From Taxillus chinensis (Eukaryota > Streptophyta > Magnoliopsida > Santalales > Loranthaceae), in NCBI GenBank assembly GCA_023512835.1, contig CM042088.1, forward strand, positions 5,262,078-5,326,077: a DNA stretch of 64,000 nucleotides, written 5' to 3'. Of this stretch, positions 45,685 through 57,452 are shown piece after piece. A program made the translations under genes and the position numbers. Within the stretch, counting starts at the first letter, position 1; each line of letters opens with the position of its first letter. The notes beneath the pieces were generated by a model. That model was not told the DNA's origin. It saw only the letters and a list, made by a program, of their open reading frames with translations, and made no database searches.

Positions 45685-47374
45685 CTATTCCAAGGCTTCT
45701 ATGAATGGGATGTTCACCTCCAGCTTCTTGAATACGTTTAAAAATTTCTGGAACTGAGCATCTAACTTCTTTTTCCTCAACCTTTGAGGATACGGCATAG
45801 GAGGTTTATACGGAATGGGAGAGCTAGCTTCAGGCTGACGGGCTGTCGGTTGACTACTCCCAACCTTTTCCTTCTGGTCCTTACGCTGCTCAGCATCTCC
45901 TTCTTTAGCTTCCTCCTGGGCGTCTTTGTTCGACTCCTCCTTGTTTGGCTCGATTTTCTTCTCTCCAGCTGGTAGATCTTTCCCACTTCTAAGCATTATA
46001 GCTTTGCGTTGCTCCCTTGGGTTGACCTCCGTATTGCTGGGAAAAGTATTTGATGAAGATGGCCTAACTGCATTTGCTAGCTGGCCAATCTGCTGCTCTA
46101 TATTCTTCATAGCCGCTCCAAGATCCTGGACAGAAGTGGTAAAGGACTCAATCCTCGTCTCCCCCTTACTCATTCTGTCAGTTGCTTGCTTAGCAAATTG
46201 ATAAAAGAAGTTCCGCATCTCTTCATCCTTTGCCTTCTCTTTGTCTTCCTCCTTCTGTTGAGGCATCTTCTAGAACCCAGGAGGAAGTTGTGACTGAGAA
46301 TGTTCTCCATCTTGTCTTGCTCCAGTGAGTAGGGACCTTATTCGCCTTTGCCATAAGTAGGGCCGTTGTTGAAAATGTTGAGGTCCTCCCCGATTCCTGG
46401 AAGTTATTGGGCCGAGGAAGATTCTTGGTACCGATTTGGATTCTAAAATTGTCTCCTGGAATCCTCCACCTCGATTCCCAACATATTGGGCTTCTTCGTA
46501 TAAATTGGGCCGCAGCGGCGTCTTCAAGAATCGCCTTGGGTTGTTCAGTTCTGCCCTCCATGCGAACAGCTATCATTGACATTTGCTCTGTCAGTAACTC
46601 CATCTTCCTTGTCAACTCATCGAACTGAGTTGAATTTGATGAATTAGATACCGCAGCCACCGGCTCAGCTCTAGGATGTCTGTCATTGGACCATTGGCAG
46701 TTGGACAACGCCATTCGCTCTATAAGCTCCACTGCTGCAGAAGGCTCCATCATTATGAATGCTCCCCCAACGGCTGCATCTATCATGCTCCTTGTATTTA
46801 CGTGCAGACCTGCATAAAAAGATTCGACTTGTAAACATTCTGGCCTGCCATGATTAGGACACCTCCTAACCAAGTCTTTGAATCGCTCCCAGGCCTCGTA
46901 TAGCGACTCATCACCATGCTGGGTGAATTAATTTATTTGGCTCCTTAAATGAATAACTCTTGTTGGTGGAAAGTACTTGGAGAGAAACTTCTCCACCATT
47001 TGGTCCCATGTGTGTATGCTGCCAGCAAGTAGGGCCTGGAACCAACCAAGTGCTCGGTCCTTCAGTGAAAACGGGAAGAGTCGCAGCTTAATGGCGTCAT
47101 CCGAGACCCCATTGATTTTGATGGTGTCGCAAATTTGCAAGAATCGAGCTAGATGGTTGTGTAGATCATTTAGTGCCGAGCCTCGGAATGCATCTTGCCC
47201 AACCATTTGCAGTAGCGCAGGCATCAGCTCGAAGTTATTTGCTTGGACCGGCACCCTTCTAATGCCTGAATACTCATCCGATAGTATAGGTCTAGCAAAA
47301 TCCATGAAGGTCCTCGGCTGATAACCTCCTTGGCCGTTGTGTCCCTGATCTTCTCTTGCTCTGTTTTCAGCCAT
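45685..47374 (-). pseudogene. Athila gag
   Basis: ATG at 47372-47374 (MAENRAREDQGHNGQG). The retrotransposon gag domain follows: FELMPALLQMVGQDAFRG, then LKDRALGWFQALLAGSIHTW and KYFPPTRVIHLRSQIN, a TAA at 46928-46930, and VRRCPNHGRPECLQVESFY. A frameshift occurs near 46510, after which LYEEAQYVGNRGGGFQE appears. A TAG at 46270-46272 comes after QLPPGF, then a charged linker, and TAG 45685-45687 before protease (Gln in the plus copy). So there are three stops and one frameshift along about 560 codons. It would form the capsid; no classical CCHC knuckle is retained. Confidence 0.88.
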
Positions 47375-47703
47375 GATTTCTTCACACAAGGTATGTAAGC
47401 CTTCCAATCTTGTTCACCGCAGCTAATAATCCCCTCGAGCCCTTCACTGCTCTTGCAACGTCCGTTCGATTTCGGGATCATATGGCAATAACTCACCCCT
47501 GGTGTGACGCATAGACAGAGGAATTTTCTTAAACACCTATGGTGCACCCCTACAAAGTAGCAAAAACAAAGAAATACCAGGTAACACCATACTAGCAAAA
47601 TTACAAGAAAGTAAAAATCCAGATCACAAATAAACTTAAGCACCTAATGTCACTTAATCCTAACAACGTTTGGCTTGCCTCCCCGGCAACGGCGCCAAAA
47701 ACT
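47375..47703 (-). other. Athila 5' leader and primer binding site
   Basis: The minus strand reads, after the LTR end, AGTTTT and then TGGCGCCGTTGCCGGGGA (47697 down to 47680), an Asp-tRNA-type primer site typical of Athila. The rest is a short untranslated leader. Confidence 0.85.
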
Positions 47704-49224
47704 TGACCCGTATAAATTGTGTCTATAGGTTTTGTAGCAAGTGCACTGGTCAAGTAATAAAATGGAGTATTAAGACTCCGGTTGTCGAACCCACAGGGAG
47801 GTAGCTAATGCTGTTAAGCAGCAAGCACTAAGCTAATCAGTTGATTTTATGTCTGGACAATTGATTTTTGTTGTACAAATAGTTTGAACGAAAATTGATT
47901 AAATCAGAATGTTGGCAAGCTATTGGTATAGAAATTTCAGTGATTAAGGATCTAGGGTCACAATGTTTACCACCCAATCGATTGTAATAGTCTGGTTATG
48001 GCTCTTGTTCTTGATTTATGTTCTAGTTCATGTTCATGTTGATTATCTCCTACCTATCTTACATTTGGTCCATGCTAAGATAGATTTAAGGCTTTTATCC
48101 CATTTGGTCCATGTGAATAAAAGTGATCAAGGTAGATAAACAATCTAGTAGTTGCAGACTTGGTCCATCATGCAATATTAAATCTAATTCACTAGTGTTC
48201 CCACCCTAGACAAGGGCTAAGATTACCTAATTATGCATAAACTAGGCATTTCCATTCAAGCAAGTGAATTAAACAAGAACTGAATTCTATTTTATTGAAC
48301 AACCATAACCAAACTAAATACAATTTATTGGGGGCTACATTGCTCCCCTAGACTAACAAAACTACTCCATAATCATGACAAAAGCAATAACAATTACAAG
48401 AAAGAAAATGATTACAGTACCAGGACAATAAAGGAAGACCCCAAGATGAACCAGAACTCCAGCCTCCAAAGACTCCGGCGTTTGTTGCCCAAAATCACTC
48501 CTTGCCAAGGACAAACCGATCTTTTAGCAATGGCTATAGCTCTTTTCAGAACTCAGATCAGATTCTCCCACTAAAGATGATTTACAATGCCTCCAAAGAT
48601 CCCTATTTATAGGATTTAGTGGGCCAAATTAGGGTTACAAAAGGTGTGACCTAATTATAAATGTGGTCGCAGCCAAAACGATGTCGTTTTGGTTAGTGAC
48701 ACTATTCGACGTTCTAGGCGCAATAAAACTCAAACTACTCCAAATTTGGCCCCAGTTCTTTAGAGGAAAATGATTAAAACAAAAAAACACATCATTTGGA
48801 CCTAAAAAATGCCTGCACGCGAGAATGAACGTGAGAAGACCCTTTTCACGTGCATCTCCAATTCGACTCAAATTTGCTCCAAGGCTTCCTATTGAGTTGT
48901 AGAAGGCATCCATGCAATAAAATCCTTGCACGTGAGAATGCACGTGAGAAAGCCTTTTCACGTGCACCTTGATTTTGCCTTCATTTTGCTTCCATCTTCT
49001 TCCTATAGCTTCCTCTTGAGTGTATGGAGTGATCTAGTGAAGGTGTGTGGGAAAAAGTTGCTCCAAAACCTGCCAAAAACACTCAAAAAATACAACTATA
49101 CACCAAATAGGGTCTTCCTAGGGATTAGAGCAAATATGTGTAAAATATCATGCAACTAGGTACAAAACATACTCTAAAACACCCTAAATAAGGCCTAGGA
49201 TAACGGCATAAATGCACGTTATCA
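47704..49224 (-). repeat. Athila-like 5' LTR (minus-strand element)
   Basis: 1521 bp, TGATAACGTGCATTTATGCC (49224) to TTTATACGGGTCA (47704) on the minus strand. G-box pairs at about 48815-48857 and 48928-48967. TATA box at 48604. Differences from the other copy are scattered single bases and small indels. Confidence 0.93.
48604..48611 (-). promoter_or_regulatory. TATA box of the Athila 5' LTR
   Basis: Minus strand TATAAATA (cctataaataggg), matching the site at 36763 in the other LTR. It would drive the genomic transcript of the minus-strand element. Confidence 0.6.
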
Positions 49225-49229
49225 ATATG

Positions 49230-49470
49230 ATCGAACCACTCATCCATCTTGGTGGAAATTTCCTGATTTTTTCCATTTGTTACATTGGCTAATTTTTCTA
49301 TTGTAGCTCTTAACTGGATTTCTACTCCCGCTGTCCACTATCAGAGGGTTTTAATTCTAGGTTCTTGTTCTGAACTTGAGCAAGCCTGTTATTTTGATAT
49401 TGAGCTGTCCAGTACTGGGCTGGTCTTTGCTAATCACTACTGCGATTCTGACCTTGCTATCGTATCTAAA
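49230..49470 (-). pseudogene. Old gypsy gag-protease gene, segment 3
   Basis: Minus-strand translation includes AQYQNNRLAQVQNKNLELK and, one frame over, IQLRATIEKLANVTNGKN and ISTKMDEWFDHI, the typical gag stretch before TLTQRTPGELPSKPE. That stretch is found at the other side of the Athila insertion (35800). Bounded by atatg on the left and ctaaa on the right. Confidence 0.8.
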
Positions 49471-50913
49471 TGTTGGACCAAGGCCAGAATTTGGATGATA
49501 CTAATAAAACCCTATGCAATTTGATTTGAGACTTTTATTGATTTTCATCTTCAGTTATTGCAGAAGATATGAACTTAATCCGGACCTACACTCGTAAGAG
49601 CAAAGCAAAGGACAGGATACATAATCCTGATCCGGACAAGAGTGAGTGTCGTCAAATACTTGGTATATAACCAAGTCTTTACTTTTTGCGGAATAAGGAT
49701 CCTTCGTGCGGACTAATCACTAAGAGCTTCGGACTAGGGAAACTGCGCCTAACTCCTTAAATGGATCAAGTCAAATAGATGCGGAATAAGAATCCTAGTC
49801 TACAAGTCGCACAGAGTAAGACATAGTTATCACGAAGTAAAAGTCTAAGTCTTCCACTCAAGCGGACTAAGGAAAGGAAGATACGGAGTAAGAAATCCGA
49901 GTCTTCTATACATGCTGAGTAAGGAATGACATGTGTGAAATAAGGACACGAGTCTTTATTTGCACGGAGTAAGGAAACTAGATGCGGAGTAAGGAATCTG
50001 AACCTGTTACTCATACGAAGTAAGGATGTGCTGATACGGAGTAAGCCATCCGACCCTTTAACTCTCGCGGAGTAAGGAACTCTCACGGAGTAAGAAAGTG
50101 CTGATACGCAATAAGCACTCCGACCTTCTCATTCGTACGGAGTAAGGAAGCACTGACACGGAATAAGGATTCCACTACTGAATTGATACGGAGTAAGCAA
50201 TCACTAACACGGAGTAAGGATCCGAGCTTAGTTAACATGGAGTAAGGAACCTTACACCGAATTAAGAAGACGCTGCTTCAACTTATCACTTCGCATTTAA
50301 AATCACCAGCTCGCTGCTTCCCAATGTAAGACAAACTCATTGAAAACCTAAAGTATCTTACACGTGGATCATCCGGATATATGGACACAGCTTTGACTGA
50401 ACTTGGGAACTCAAAAATGCACTTATGCTTTGCAAACCCAAGACCTTGAGTTCCACATCCGTAGCATTCATGGCAGAGAGAATTTCGAGGAACAGTCAAT
50501 GTGCACATAGTCTGGAACAACAAGTTCCAAGACTGTCTCTCAAAGATGTGTTATATATATAATGTAACCTTGTACATTAAAAAGGTTTGTGGTAGTTGTT
50601 GATGTTCATGAGTTTGTAATAAGCTAGTGTGTACTAAAGCTCATTGAAATAACAGAGGCTAGCGTGTGAGTCATTTTGTAAATAGAGTATAAGAGAGTCT
50701 TGTAGTAGATCTAAAGGCTTTATAAGCTTTAATCTGCTTCTATTTTATTGTACTTATCCTTTGATAATAAAACAAAATACTTCCACTATCTAGTTATCTT
50801 CCGCATTGATTCTATCTCTTAAATAGATAAGTGTAGTGCCAAAGAGTGAGAAAAGAGTTTTTGATAAGAGCCTATTCACCCCCCCCCCCCCTCTAGGCTC
50901 CAAGGGACTAACA
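49471..50913 (+). repeat. Chimeric Copia 5' LTR
   Basis: TGTTGGACCAAGGCC to GGGACTAACA, with the plant copia C-tract near 50880. It matches 56044-57452. The U3 part carries about twenty variants of ACGGAGTAAGGA (49778-50250). A TATA-like TTATATATATAATG lies at 50551. Confidence 0.92.
49778..50250 (+). repeat. CGGAGTAAGG motif array in the LTR
   Basis: Irregularly spaced copies of (t/a)(a/t)cggagtaagga and gatgcggaataag, usually 20-40 bp apart. The same array is in the 3' LTR at 56351-56800. Minus-strand ORFs here are translations of the repeat. Confidence 0.8.
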
Positions 50914-50915
50914 AG

Positions 50916-50930
50916 TGGTATTAAAGCAAG
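50916..50930 (+). other. Chimeric Copia primer binding site
   Basis: TGGTATTAAAGCAAG, two bases after the LTR. It resembles the iMet site TGGTATCAGAGC with two changes. Confidence 0.8.
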
Positions 50931-50974
50931 TTCTACCTATTCAAAGTAGAGATCCCACTCTTTATCTCTTAACA

Positions 50975-53266
50975 ATGGCCGAAGAAAGTAGTATGCTATT
51001 CAACACTCGCCTGAACTCCGGAGGTGCACAAGAGCCCCTCCCCAATCGAAGCAGCAATGAAAATGTCGACCTACCTCAACCTACTGCTGCCACTGCACCA
51101 CAACCACAGAGTTCTGGTTTCACTCTGACCAAATTGCCAAAATTCACACCAGAGCTTTTCTCCAAGTGGAAAGCTCGCATGAGAATGTTCATGGTACTCC
51201 ATGATCATCTCATGTGGCCATGTCTTCATCAGGAGATACCGATTCTGATGACTATCGGAGAACATGGAGTTAGAAGGCCAAAGACTGATGCTGAACTTAC
51301 CCATGATAAAAGAGCCTGACATTGTGCTAGTGAAAAGACTCTAGCATATGTCACATCGTCTTTGGACTCTGAAGCTTTCACGGACATCTAGAGCTACACA
51401 ACAATGAAAGCTGTATGGGATAAGCTGACAATCCTCTATGAGCAAAGTCAGTCCCAAATGCAGAACATCAACTGTGCTCTCAGGCAGAACTTTGAGAGCT
51501 TTAATCACAAACCTGGTGAATCCCTCGAAAGCATTAATCAGAGATTTGGCAAGCTTATCCTTGAGCTAAAAACTGTCAATGAGCACTACTCTTAATCCCA
51601 AATCAATGACAAGTTTTTTCGCTCATTGCTGAATCGCTACTACTCCAAGCAGCTCTAGATACAAGCCGACAAGAACTGACAGTATGTTCCCCTCGAAGAA
51701 CTATATGGAGAGCTATGGACTCATGAGGTCAGGTTCAAATACTCTGACTGGGATGAGAAAATAGCTCGGAAAGAAAAGGGGGTAGCTTTCAAAGCTACGG
51801 AATGCTTCAGCATACAACATGATGATGATACGGAAGAGTCAGGGAACTTTGACTCAGACGATGAAAAAGAAATAGCTCTTCTAGTGAAATCCTTAAAGCG
51901 ATTCCTACGGAAAAGCAAAAAAAGATTTAGAAGAGGTACTTCATCATCATCCAGAAGGAAGGAGCAATCGAAGTCTAGTTCCCAAGAATGCTACAACTGT
52001 GGGAAACCCGGTCACTGGGCTAAGGTTTATAAATCCAAATCTAAGACGGCCAAAAAGAGTAACAAGGTTACTCCTCGATGCTCCATCTCAGACAACAGCA
52101 AGAACAAGAGGAAGGCGTTCGTCACAAAATACGTCAGTGGCTCGGAAGAAGAGGAGGAATCCTTTGATGATGAGCCAACCCCAAAGTCGAACGTCTACGT
52201 CATGGAAAATACTGAGGTACCTTCTATCTTGAGTAAATTAGAATCTCTTACTACTGAATGTGATCATGAAAAAAATAAGAGACTAATAATTACTCAAATG
52301 TACAAAGATATGGAAAGTCAGAATAAATGTCTTGAATTTACTGTTGCTAGACTTGAAAAAGACATAGCTGACTTCCGAAGTAAAGAGGCGTGGTATCATG
52401 ACTTAAGAGCAGAAAATCATTTGCTAAATACCAACCTAACTGGCCTAAAAGTTATTTTAAAAAGACTCGAGAATGAACTTGACAAGGAAAAGGAAATAAA
52501 TCATAAGTGGCTAAAATCCGGAGAAATGGTTTCTACCTTTATGACTGATCTAGATGACATTCGAGTTAAACCTGGCCTTAGCTCCGAACCATCAACCTCC
52601 ACACAAGCTACTGAGTGCCCTCCGGACTTCGTTCCAAAACTAACCAACCTATATCCTGTTAGTACATCTAAACCATTGGATGGTTTCATTTCAGGTGGCA
52701 CCATAGTCTATGATTGTGGAAGAGAGGCTGTTACTGCAATTCCTGAAGTAGTAGCACCTGTATCCAACGATGAAGGGAAGGTTGCTGCAGTTAAAGTTGA
52801 AATTATAGTACCCAGAAAGAATGGAAAGGCTAAGGCTGACGCATCTAGGGCCAAGAGCGCGTCACCCAAATGCAAAGGATTAGGCCATAGGGAACATAGT
52901 AGAAAGCCTGTAAAACCTAAGAAACCTTTATCCCCTGTTTGTGCTTCGCATCATAGTGTCTGTTCCATTTGTAGAGAAATAGGTCACTATCACTATGAAT
53001 GTTGGAGCTTATCTGATAACTGGGTTTGTAATCCAATTCGTATTAATAAAGATCGGTTCATCAAAAAGGGTTCTTTGAGCAAATCAAAATCAAAATCTCA
53101 AAGGAGTGTCTCTCCCAAGAAAACCCAAATGAAAGAAGCAACTGACACTGATAAAGTTAAGTCAACTTGGAAAGCTAAAGTTCCTGACAAAGTAAATTCC
53201 GGAACTGTTGACATTGTTGTTGTTTCTCCTAACCGCCCAAAACAAGTTTGGGCACCAAAAGTGTAA
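50975..53266 (+). pseudogene. Chimeric Copia gag
   Basis: ATG at 50975 (MAEESSMLFNTRLN). Gag body: FTPELFSKWKARMRMFMVLH, MKAVWDKLTILYEQSQSQMQ and KPGESLESINQRFGKLILEL. Zinc knuckle CYNCGKPGHWAKVY near 51990 has Tyr in place of the last Cys. Then an acidic stretch, a coiled coil (52250-52510) and a second knuckle, CSICREIGHYHYEC, near 52960. In-frame stops: 51317 TGA, 51389 TAG, 51593 TAA, 51656 TAG and 51677 TGA; the frame then stays open from 51884 to TAA 53264-53266. Over 760 codons, again the large-gag type of copia. Confidence 0.83.
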
Positions 53267-53511
53267 ACTGTTGTCTTGCAGGAGCATCTATGGAATGCAT
53301 TGCCGGATCACTTGAAGTTAAAGATCAATCAAAGCAAGTGGATCGTCGATAGCGGATGCTCCGTACATATGACGAGTGATCAGTCTCTGCTCGTTGAAGT
53401 TACTGACAAACGAGGCCCATCCGTATCATATGGGGACAACAGGGAAGATAAGACTGTGGGGTATGGCACTTTAACCAATGGTTGTGTCTTAATCGCTAAA
53501 GGGATGGCTGC
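53267..53511 (+). pseudogene. Copia protease fragment
   Basis: Same frame as gag: SKWIVDSGCSVHMTSDQSLL is the protease active-site region, with DSG intact. It continues GPSVSYGDNREDKTVGYGTL and VLIAKGM, then copia sequence ends near 53510 and text changes to the cargo ORF. The rest of the polyprotein spacer and integrase is missing, which places the junction of the chimera here. Confidence 0.85.
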
Positions 53512-55905
53512 TTGGATCCAGAATCGATGGCCGCTTCCATGGGCTGCTCTTATAAAGGGAAGGAATATAAGGTGAAGTCCTTCCAAGGTCGCTACTGTTG
53601 TATGGCGACCATTCTGAGTCGATGTCTATTGGCTCGCACTTCCGCTCTAGACTTTGTTCTGTATAACCTTCTCCTGGCCATGTACGGAGTCTTTGAGGGT
53701 CTCTTGATGGACTGGGGGACATTCTTGTTCCGCTTGCTGAAGAATAGCCCCCAAGAACCTATCTTTCGAGAGGATTCTCAGCATAGTCTTTCGGTATCTG
53801 CATCCGTCCATTTCAACGGAAATGGCACTATCCCTTTCCCCCAGGCCTACTATCTCTGCCACCTTACGCCTGATGGGACCATGATGGCTCGCCGTCCTTC
53901 TGCTGCTTTCCGCCTCCTTCCCGCCTCGGAACAACAGGGCAGTTCGATTAGTGACCCAACCGATAGCCATGCCCCCGAAGTCAGCTCTGCTCATTGGTCC
54001 TCTCGAATTCGGTCCGTTGCTGCCGCATCCATCTCTCGAGCCTCCCAGCACAGCATCTGTCTCGAACCATCTGAGGCTGCGAGGCCCTCTCAGCCAAGTC
54101 CTCATTTGGCTGACTCTCCAGTGCCTTCTCCCGCTGATGTCCCCGCACCCGACTCACTTGCTATTGTTTCCGCTGTTGATGCTGTCGTTGCTACAGCAAT
54201 GGCAGATGTCCCACCTTCTCCTTCGGAAGCCCTTTTTACCTCCCCTACCTCAACCTCGTGACCACCTTGCCCATCTCTCCACCCGACTCACCTTAACAAC
54301 GACATCAAGGTGTTTTATGCAAAACACACCCACTCGCCGGAGGATATGATCATCTGGAATCTGGATCACGGTTTCCTTACGCCGGCCCACATTCCAGACG
54401 TTCCCTTTGGTGTTACCTCTAGCTCGGCTCCTAACGCACGAGCTCCTTCTCCTGCTGAGGCCTGGCCTGCCTCTCTTGCTGCAGACATCCCCATCGTTGA
54501 CCTCTCTGGTCAAAGTAGATCTGCTGCTCCAGATGCCTCCAATGCTCCGAATACTCCTTCTACTGCGGCCACTGCTGATGCACCCTCCACTCCTGCTGAC
54601 TCCTCTGCCCAGCGCACCCCTACACCTCTTCCTCCGGGGGAGTCCTCTAAAGCCCCGGAGTTGGCGCTTGGGCGTGCCTCATTTTGCACGGTCCATTCCA
54701 ATGTTGTGCTCTCCACTCAGCTTGATCGCTATGCCTAAGCCTAGAGCGCCTAAATTTCTGCCATCGCCGCCAAGGTTGATACTTTAGGCGCTCAACTCCT
54801 CTCCGCCCTAACCGACTCCTCCACTTCCATCGAGCAGAAGATGGATCTCGTCGCCTCATTCATTCATTCCCTGTCTATATCTTTCACAGACTTGGTGCAC
54901 ACCATGGCTTGTCCTCCTACAGCACCGCGATGATCTGCCAAAACGAGGGAGAAAGTGTCATCTGATCCTTCTGCACCTTCCTTAGCTCGTGCTGAGAAAT
55001 AGCCTGCGTCTTCACTGCATCCACTTCCGAGAGTTACAATTCCCAAATGAAGTCGCTTTTCTCAGCCCAGCTCCTCAAGTGCAGCTACTCCCTCGACCAC
55101 TCCATCCGCAGCTGACACCTTCCTCCCATCATATGCGGATCGTGATCCTCTTGATGCGGATGGACGTGTTTTTGATGCAATGATCAAGTACGCCGCATCA
55201 AATGCCGAGCGAAGATGTTTATCAGATCTGTACCCCTTCTCTCCTCAAGACATTCAGACTATTCGTTTTGAGACGGGTTTGCTTACCACAGAAGACATAG
55301 ATAACTTCTCTCGGGCAGTAAAGATGGAGATGAGACTGTTTCCGTCTCTGTACAAGGACGGACACATGTTTGATGTCCTGCCATGTTGAAATGAGGGCTA
55401 TCTTCCAGATGTAGCCCCCATTCAGACCTTCATCGACGGAACTGCTGAGGATAGCATACCCTGGAAATCTCTCTCATCTATCCTCATTCCATACTGGGTC
55501 ATGACACCGCACTTCATGCTAATTGTTTTTATGATTCCGTCCAAGCAACTGATCCTAATTGATTCCCATCAGATTGTGGAAAACAATGTAAGAAGAAATC
55601 AATGGGAGCCACTGCATCTTTGACTGACGGAAGACGTAAAGGAATCTAGACTTTATAAAGATAGGGGCCTAACTCCATTGGGTCCAACTGAAAAGCTGAA
55701 GGCGACGATCTAGGGCAAGAAGCAAGTGCCGCAACAGCCTGATGGAGATAGCTGCGGAGCATTTGTTTGTTTCTTCATCAAATCTATTGTAAAGGTGGAT
55801 AAAAGCTGGAACACCATCCAAGCCTATACGAAGGAGCAAATAATGGAGCTAAGGGAGAAAGCAGCAATGATGATCTTCAAGTATAGTAAGCCTTATGTAC
55901 CTTAG
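53512..55905 (+). pseudogene. Captured ORF with plant-transposon-type and Ulp1-like domains
   Basis: A 798-codon frame ending at TAG 55903-55905, with about ten in-frame stops (54259, 54736, 54742, 54751, near 54931, 55001 and 55048, then 55387 and near 55621 and 55711). It has no clear own start: the first codons join copia sequence. N-terminal KSFQGRYCCMATILSRCLLA aligns with NGFHGKYRCLANLVGRCLLL of the Athila cargo; the first part of that domain is missing. A Ser/Pro/Ala-rich linker of about 400 residues follows (54000-55150). The Ulp1-like domain has His 55510-55512, Asp 55561-55563 (17 residues on) and Cys 55753-55755 in QQPDGDSCG. Predicted role: SUMO-type protease; this copy is not expressible as such. 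G+C-rich linker composition differs from the flanking copia gag. Confidence 0.82.
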
Positions 55906-56043
55906 AGAAAATTTTGTATAAAGGCTGAATTGTACTGTTGCGTAATGAAAATGGAAGTTGTTTCTTTTTCGTATACTATCCTTTTTCTGTGTTTACCAAA
56001 TCAGATTACAAAGGGTTTTGGCATATCCATAATTGGGGGAGAT
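55906..56043 (+). other. 3' non-coding region and polypurine tract
   Basis: Short tail after the cargo stop, ending ATTGGGGGAGAT (56032-56043) directly before the LTR: the polypurine tract. Confidence 0.8.
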
Positions 56044-57452
56044 TGTTGGATCAACCCCAGAATTTGGATGATGCTAATAAAACCCTATGTAATTTGATCT
56101 GAGACTTTTGTTGATTTTCATCTTGAGTTATTGCAGAATATATGAACTTAATCCGGACCTACACTCGTGAGAGCAAAAGTAAAGGACATGATACATAATC
56201 CTGATCTGGACAAGAGTGAGTGTCGTCAAATACTTGGTATATAACCAAGTCTTTACTTTTTACGGAATAAGGATCCTTCATGCGGAATAATCACTAAGAG
56301 CTTCGGACTAAGGAAACTGCGCCTAACTCCTTCAATGGATCAAGTCAAATAGATGCGGAATAAGAATCCTAGTCTATAAGTCGCACAGAGTAAGACATAG
56401 TTATCACGAAGTAAAAGTCTAAGTCTTCCACTCAAGCGGACTAAGGAAAGGAAGATACGGAGTAAGAAATCCGAGTCTTCTATACATGCTGAGTAAGGAA
56501 TGACTTGTGTGAAATAAGGACCCGAGTCTTTATTCGCACGGAGTAAGGAAACTAGATGCGGAGTAAGGAATCTGAACCTGTTACTCATACGGAGTAAGGA
56601 TGTAATGATACGGAGTAAGCCATCCAACCCTTTAACTCTCGCGGAGTAAGGAACTCTCATGGAGTAAGAAAGTGCTGATACGCAGTAAGCACTCCGACCT
56701 TCTCATTCGTACGGAGTAAGGAAGCGCTAACATGAAATAAAGATTCTACTACTGAATTGATACAGAGTAAGCAATCACTAACACGGAGTAAGGAACCTTA
56801 CACCGGATTAAGAAGACGCTGCTTCAACTTTTCTCTTCGCATTTAAAGTCACCAGCTCGCTACTTCCCAATGTAAGACAAACTCGTTGAAAACCTAAAGT
56901 ATCTTACGCGTGGATCATCTGGATATATGGACATAACTTTGACTGAACTTGGGAACTCACAAACACACTTATGCTTTGCAAACCAAAGACCTTGAGCTCC
57001 ACATCCGCAACATTCAAGGCAGAGAGAATTTCGAGGAACAGTCAATGTGCACATAGTCCGGAACAACAAGTTCCAAGACATTCTCCCAAAGATGTGTTAT
57101 ATATATAATGTAACCTTGTACATTAAAAAGGTTTGTGGTAGTTGTTGATGTTCATGAGTTTGTAATAAGCTAGTGTATACTAGAGCTCATTGAGATAACA
57201 GAGGCTAGCGTGTGAGTCATTTTGTAAACAGAGTGTAAGAGAGTCTTGTAGTAGATCTAAAGGCTTTATAAGCTTTAATCTGCTTCTATTTTGTTGTACT
57301 TATCCTTTGATAATAAAACAAAATACTTCAACTATCTGTTTATCTTCTGCATTGATTCTATCTCTTAAACAGATAAGTGTAGTGCCGAAGAGTGAGAAAA
57401 GAGTTTTTGATAAGAGCCTATTCACCCCCCTCCAGGCTCCAAGGGACCAACA
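56044..57452 (+). repeat. Chimeric Copia 3' LTR
   Basis: TGTTGGATCAACC to GGGACCAACA, matching the 5' LTR. It has a shorter C-tract, and one or two repeat units of the CGGAGTAAGG array are missing near 56800. Confidence 0.92.

Larger units (their letters stand above)
35865..49224 (-). mobile_element. Complete minus-strand Athila-like element
   Basis: 13.36 kb with both LTRs, TG..CA ends and the exact duplication atatg (35860-35864 and 49225-49229). The internal order on the minus strand is Asp-tRNA-type primer site, gag, protease, RT, RNase H, integrase, linker, Ulp1-type cargo ORF, 3' non-coding region, polypurine tract (AAGTGAGGGGGAATT, 37384-37398). The LTRs are nearly identical by eye, so insertion is recent. 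Coding regions still contain several in-frame stops and at least two frameshifts. Confidence 0.95.
49471..57452 (+). mobile_element. Chimeric non-autonomous Copia element carrying an Ulp1-type ORF
   Basis: Two LTRs with the exact duplication ctaaa (49466-49470 and 57453-57457), iMet-type primer site, gag, the protease start, then an unrelated long ORF (53512-55905) where integrase, RT and RNase H should be, then polypurine tract and LTR. None of the copia integrase or RT motifs appears anywhere inside. The body is 7.98 kb. Mobility would need enzymes from another Copia. Gag and cargo both contain many in-frame stops. Confidence 0.92.

Noticed and set aside
47680..47697. Possible tRNA gene at the tRNA-like sequence
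   Set aside because: Only 18 bases complementary to a tRNA 3' end, placed at the LTR boundary: it is a primer binding site. The same holds for 9738, 30258 and 50916.
54250..54859. Several opposite-strand and alternate-frame ORFs in the GC-rich linker of the Copia cargo
   Set aside because: They arise from low-complexity Ser/Pro/Ala codons of the plus-strand frame; none has a family match.
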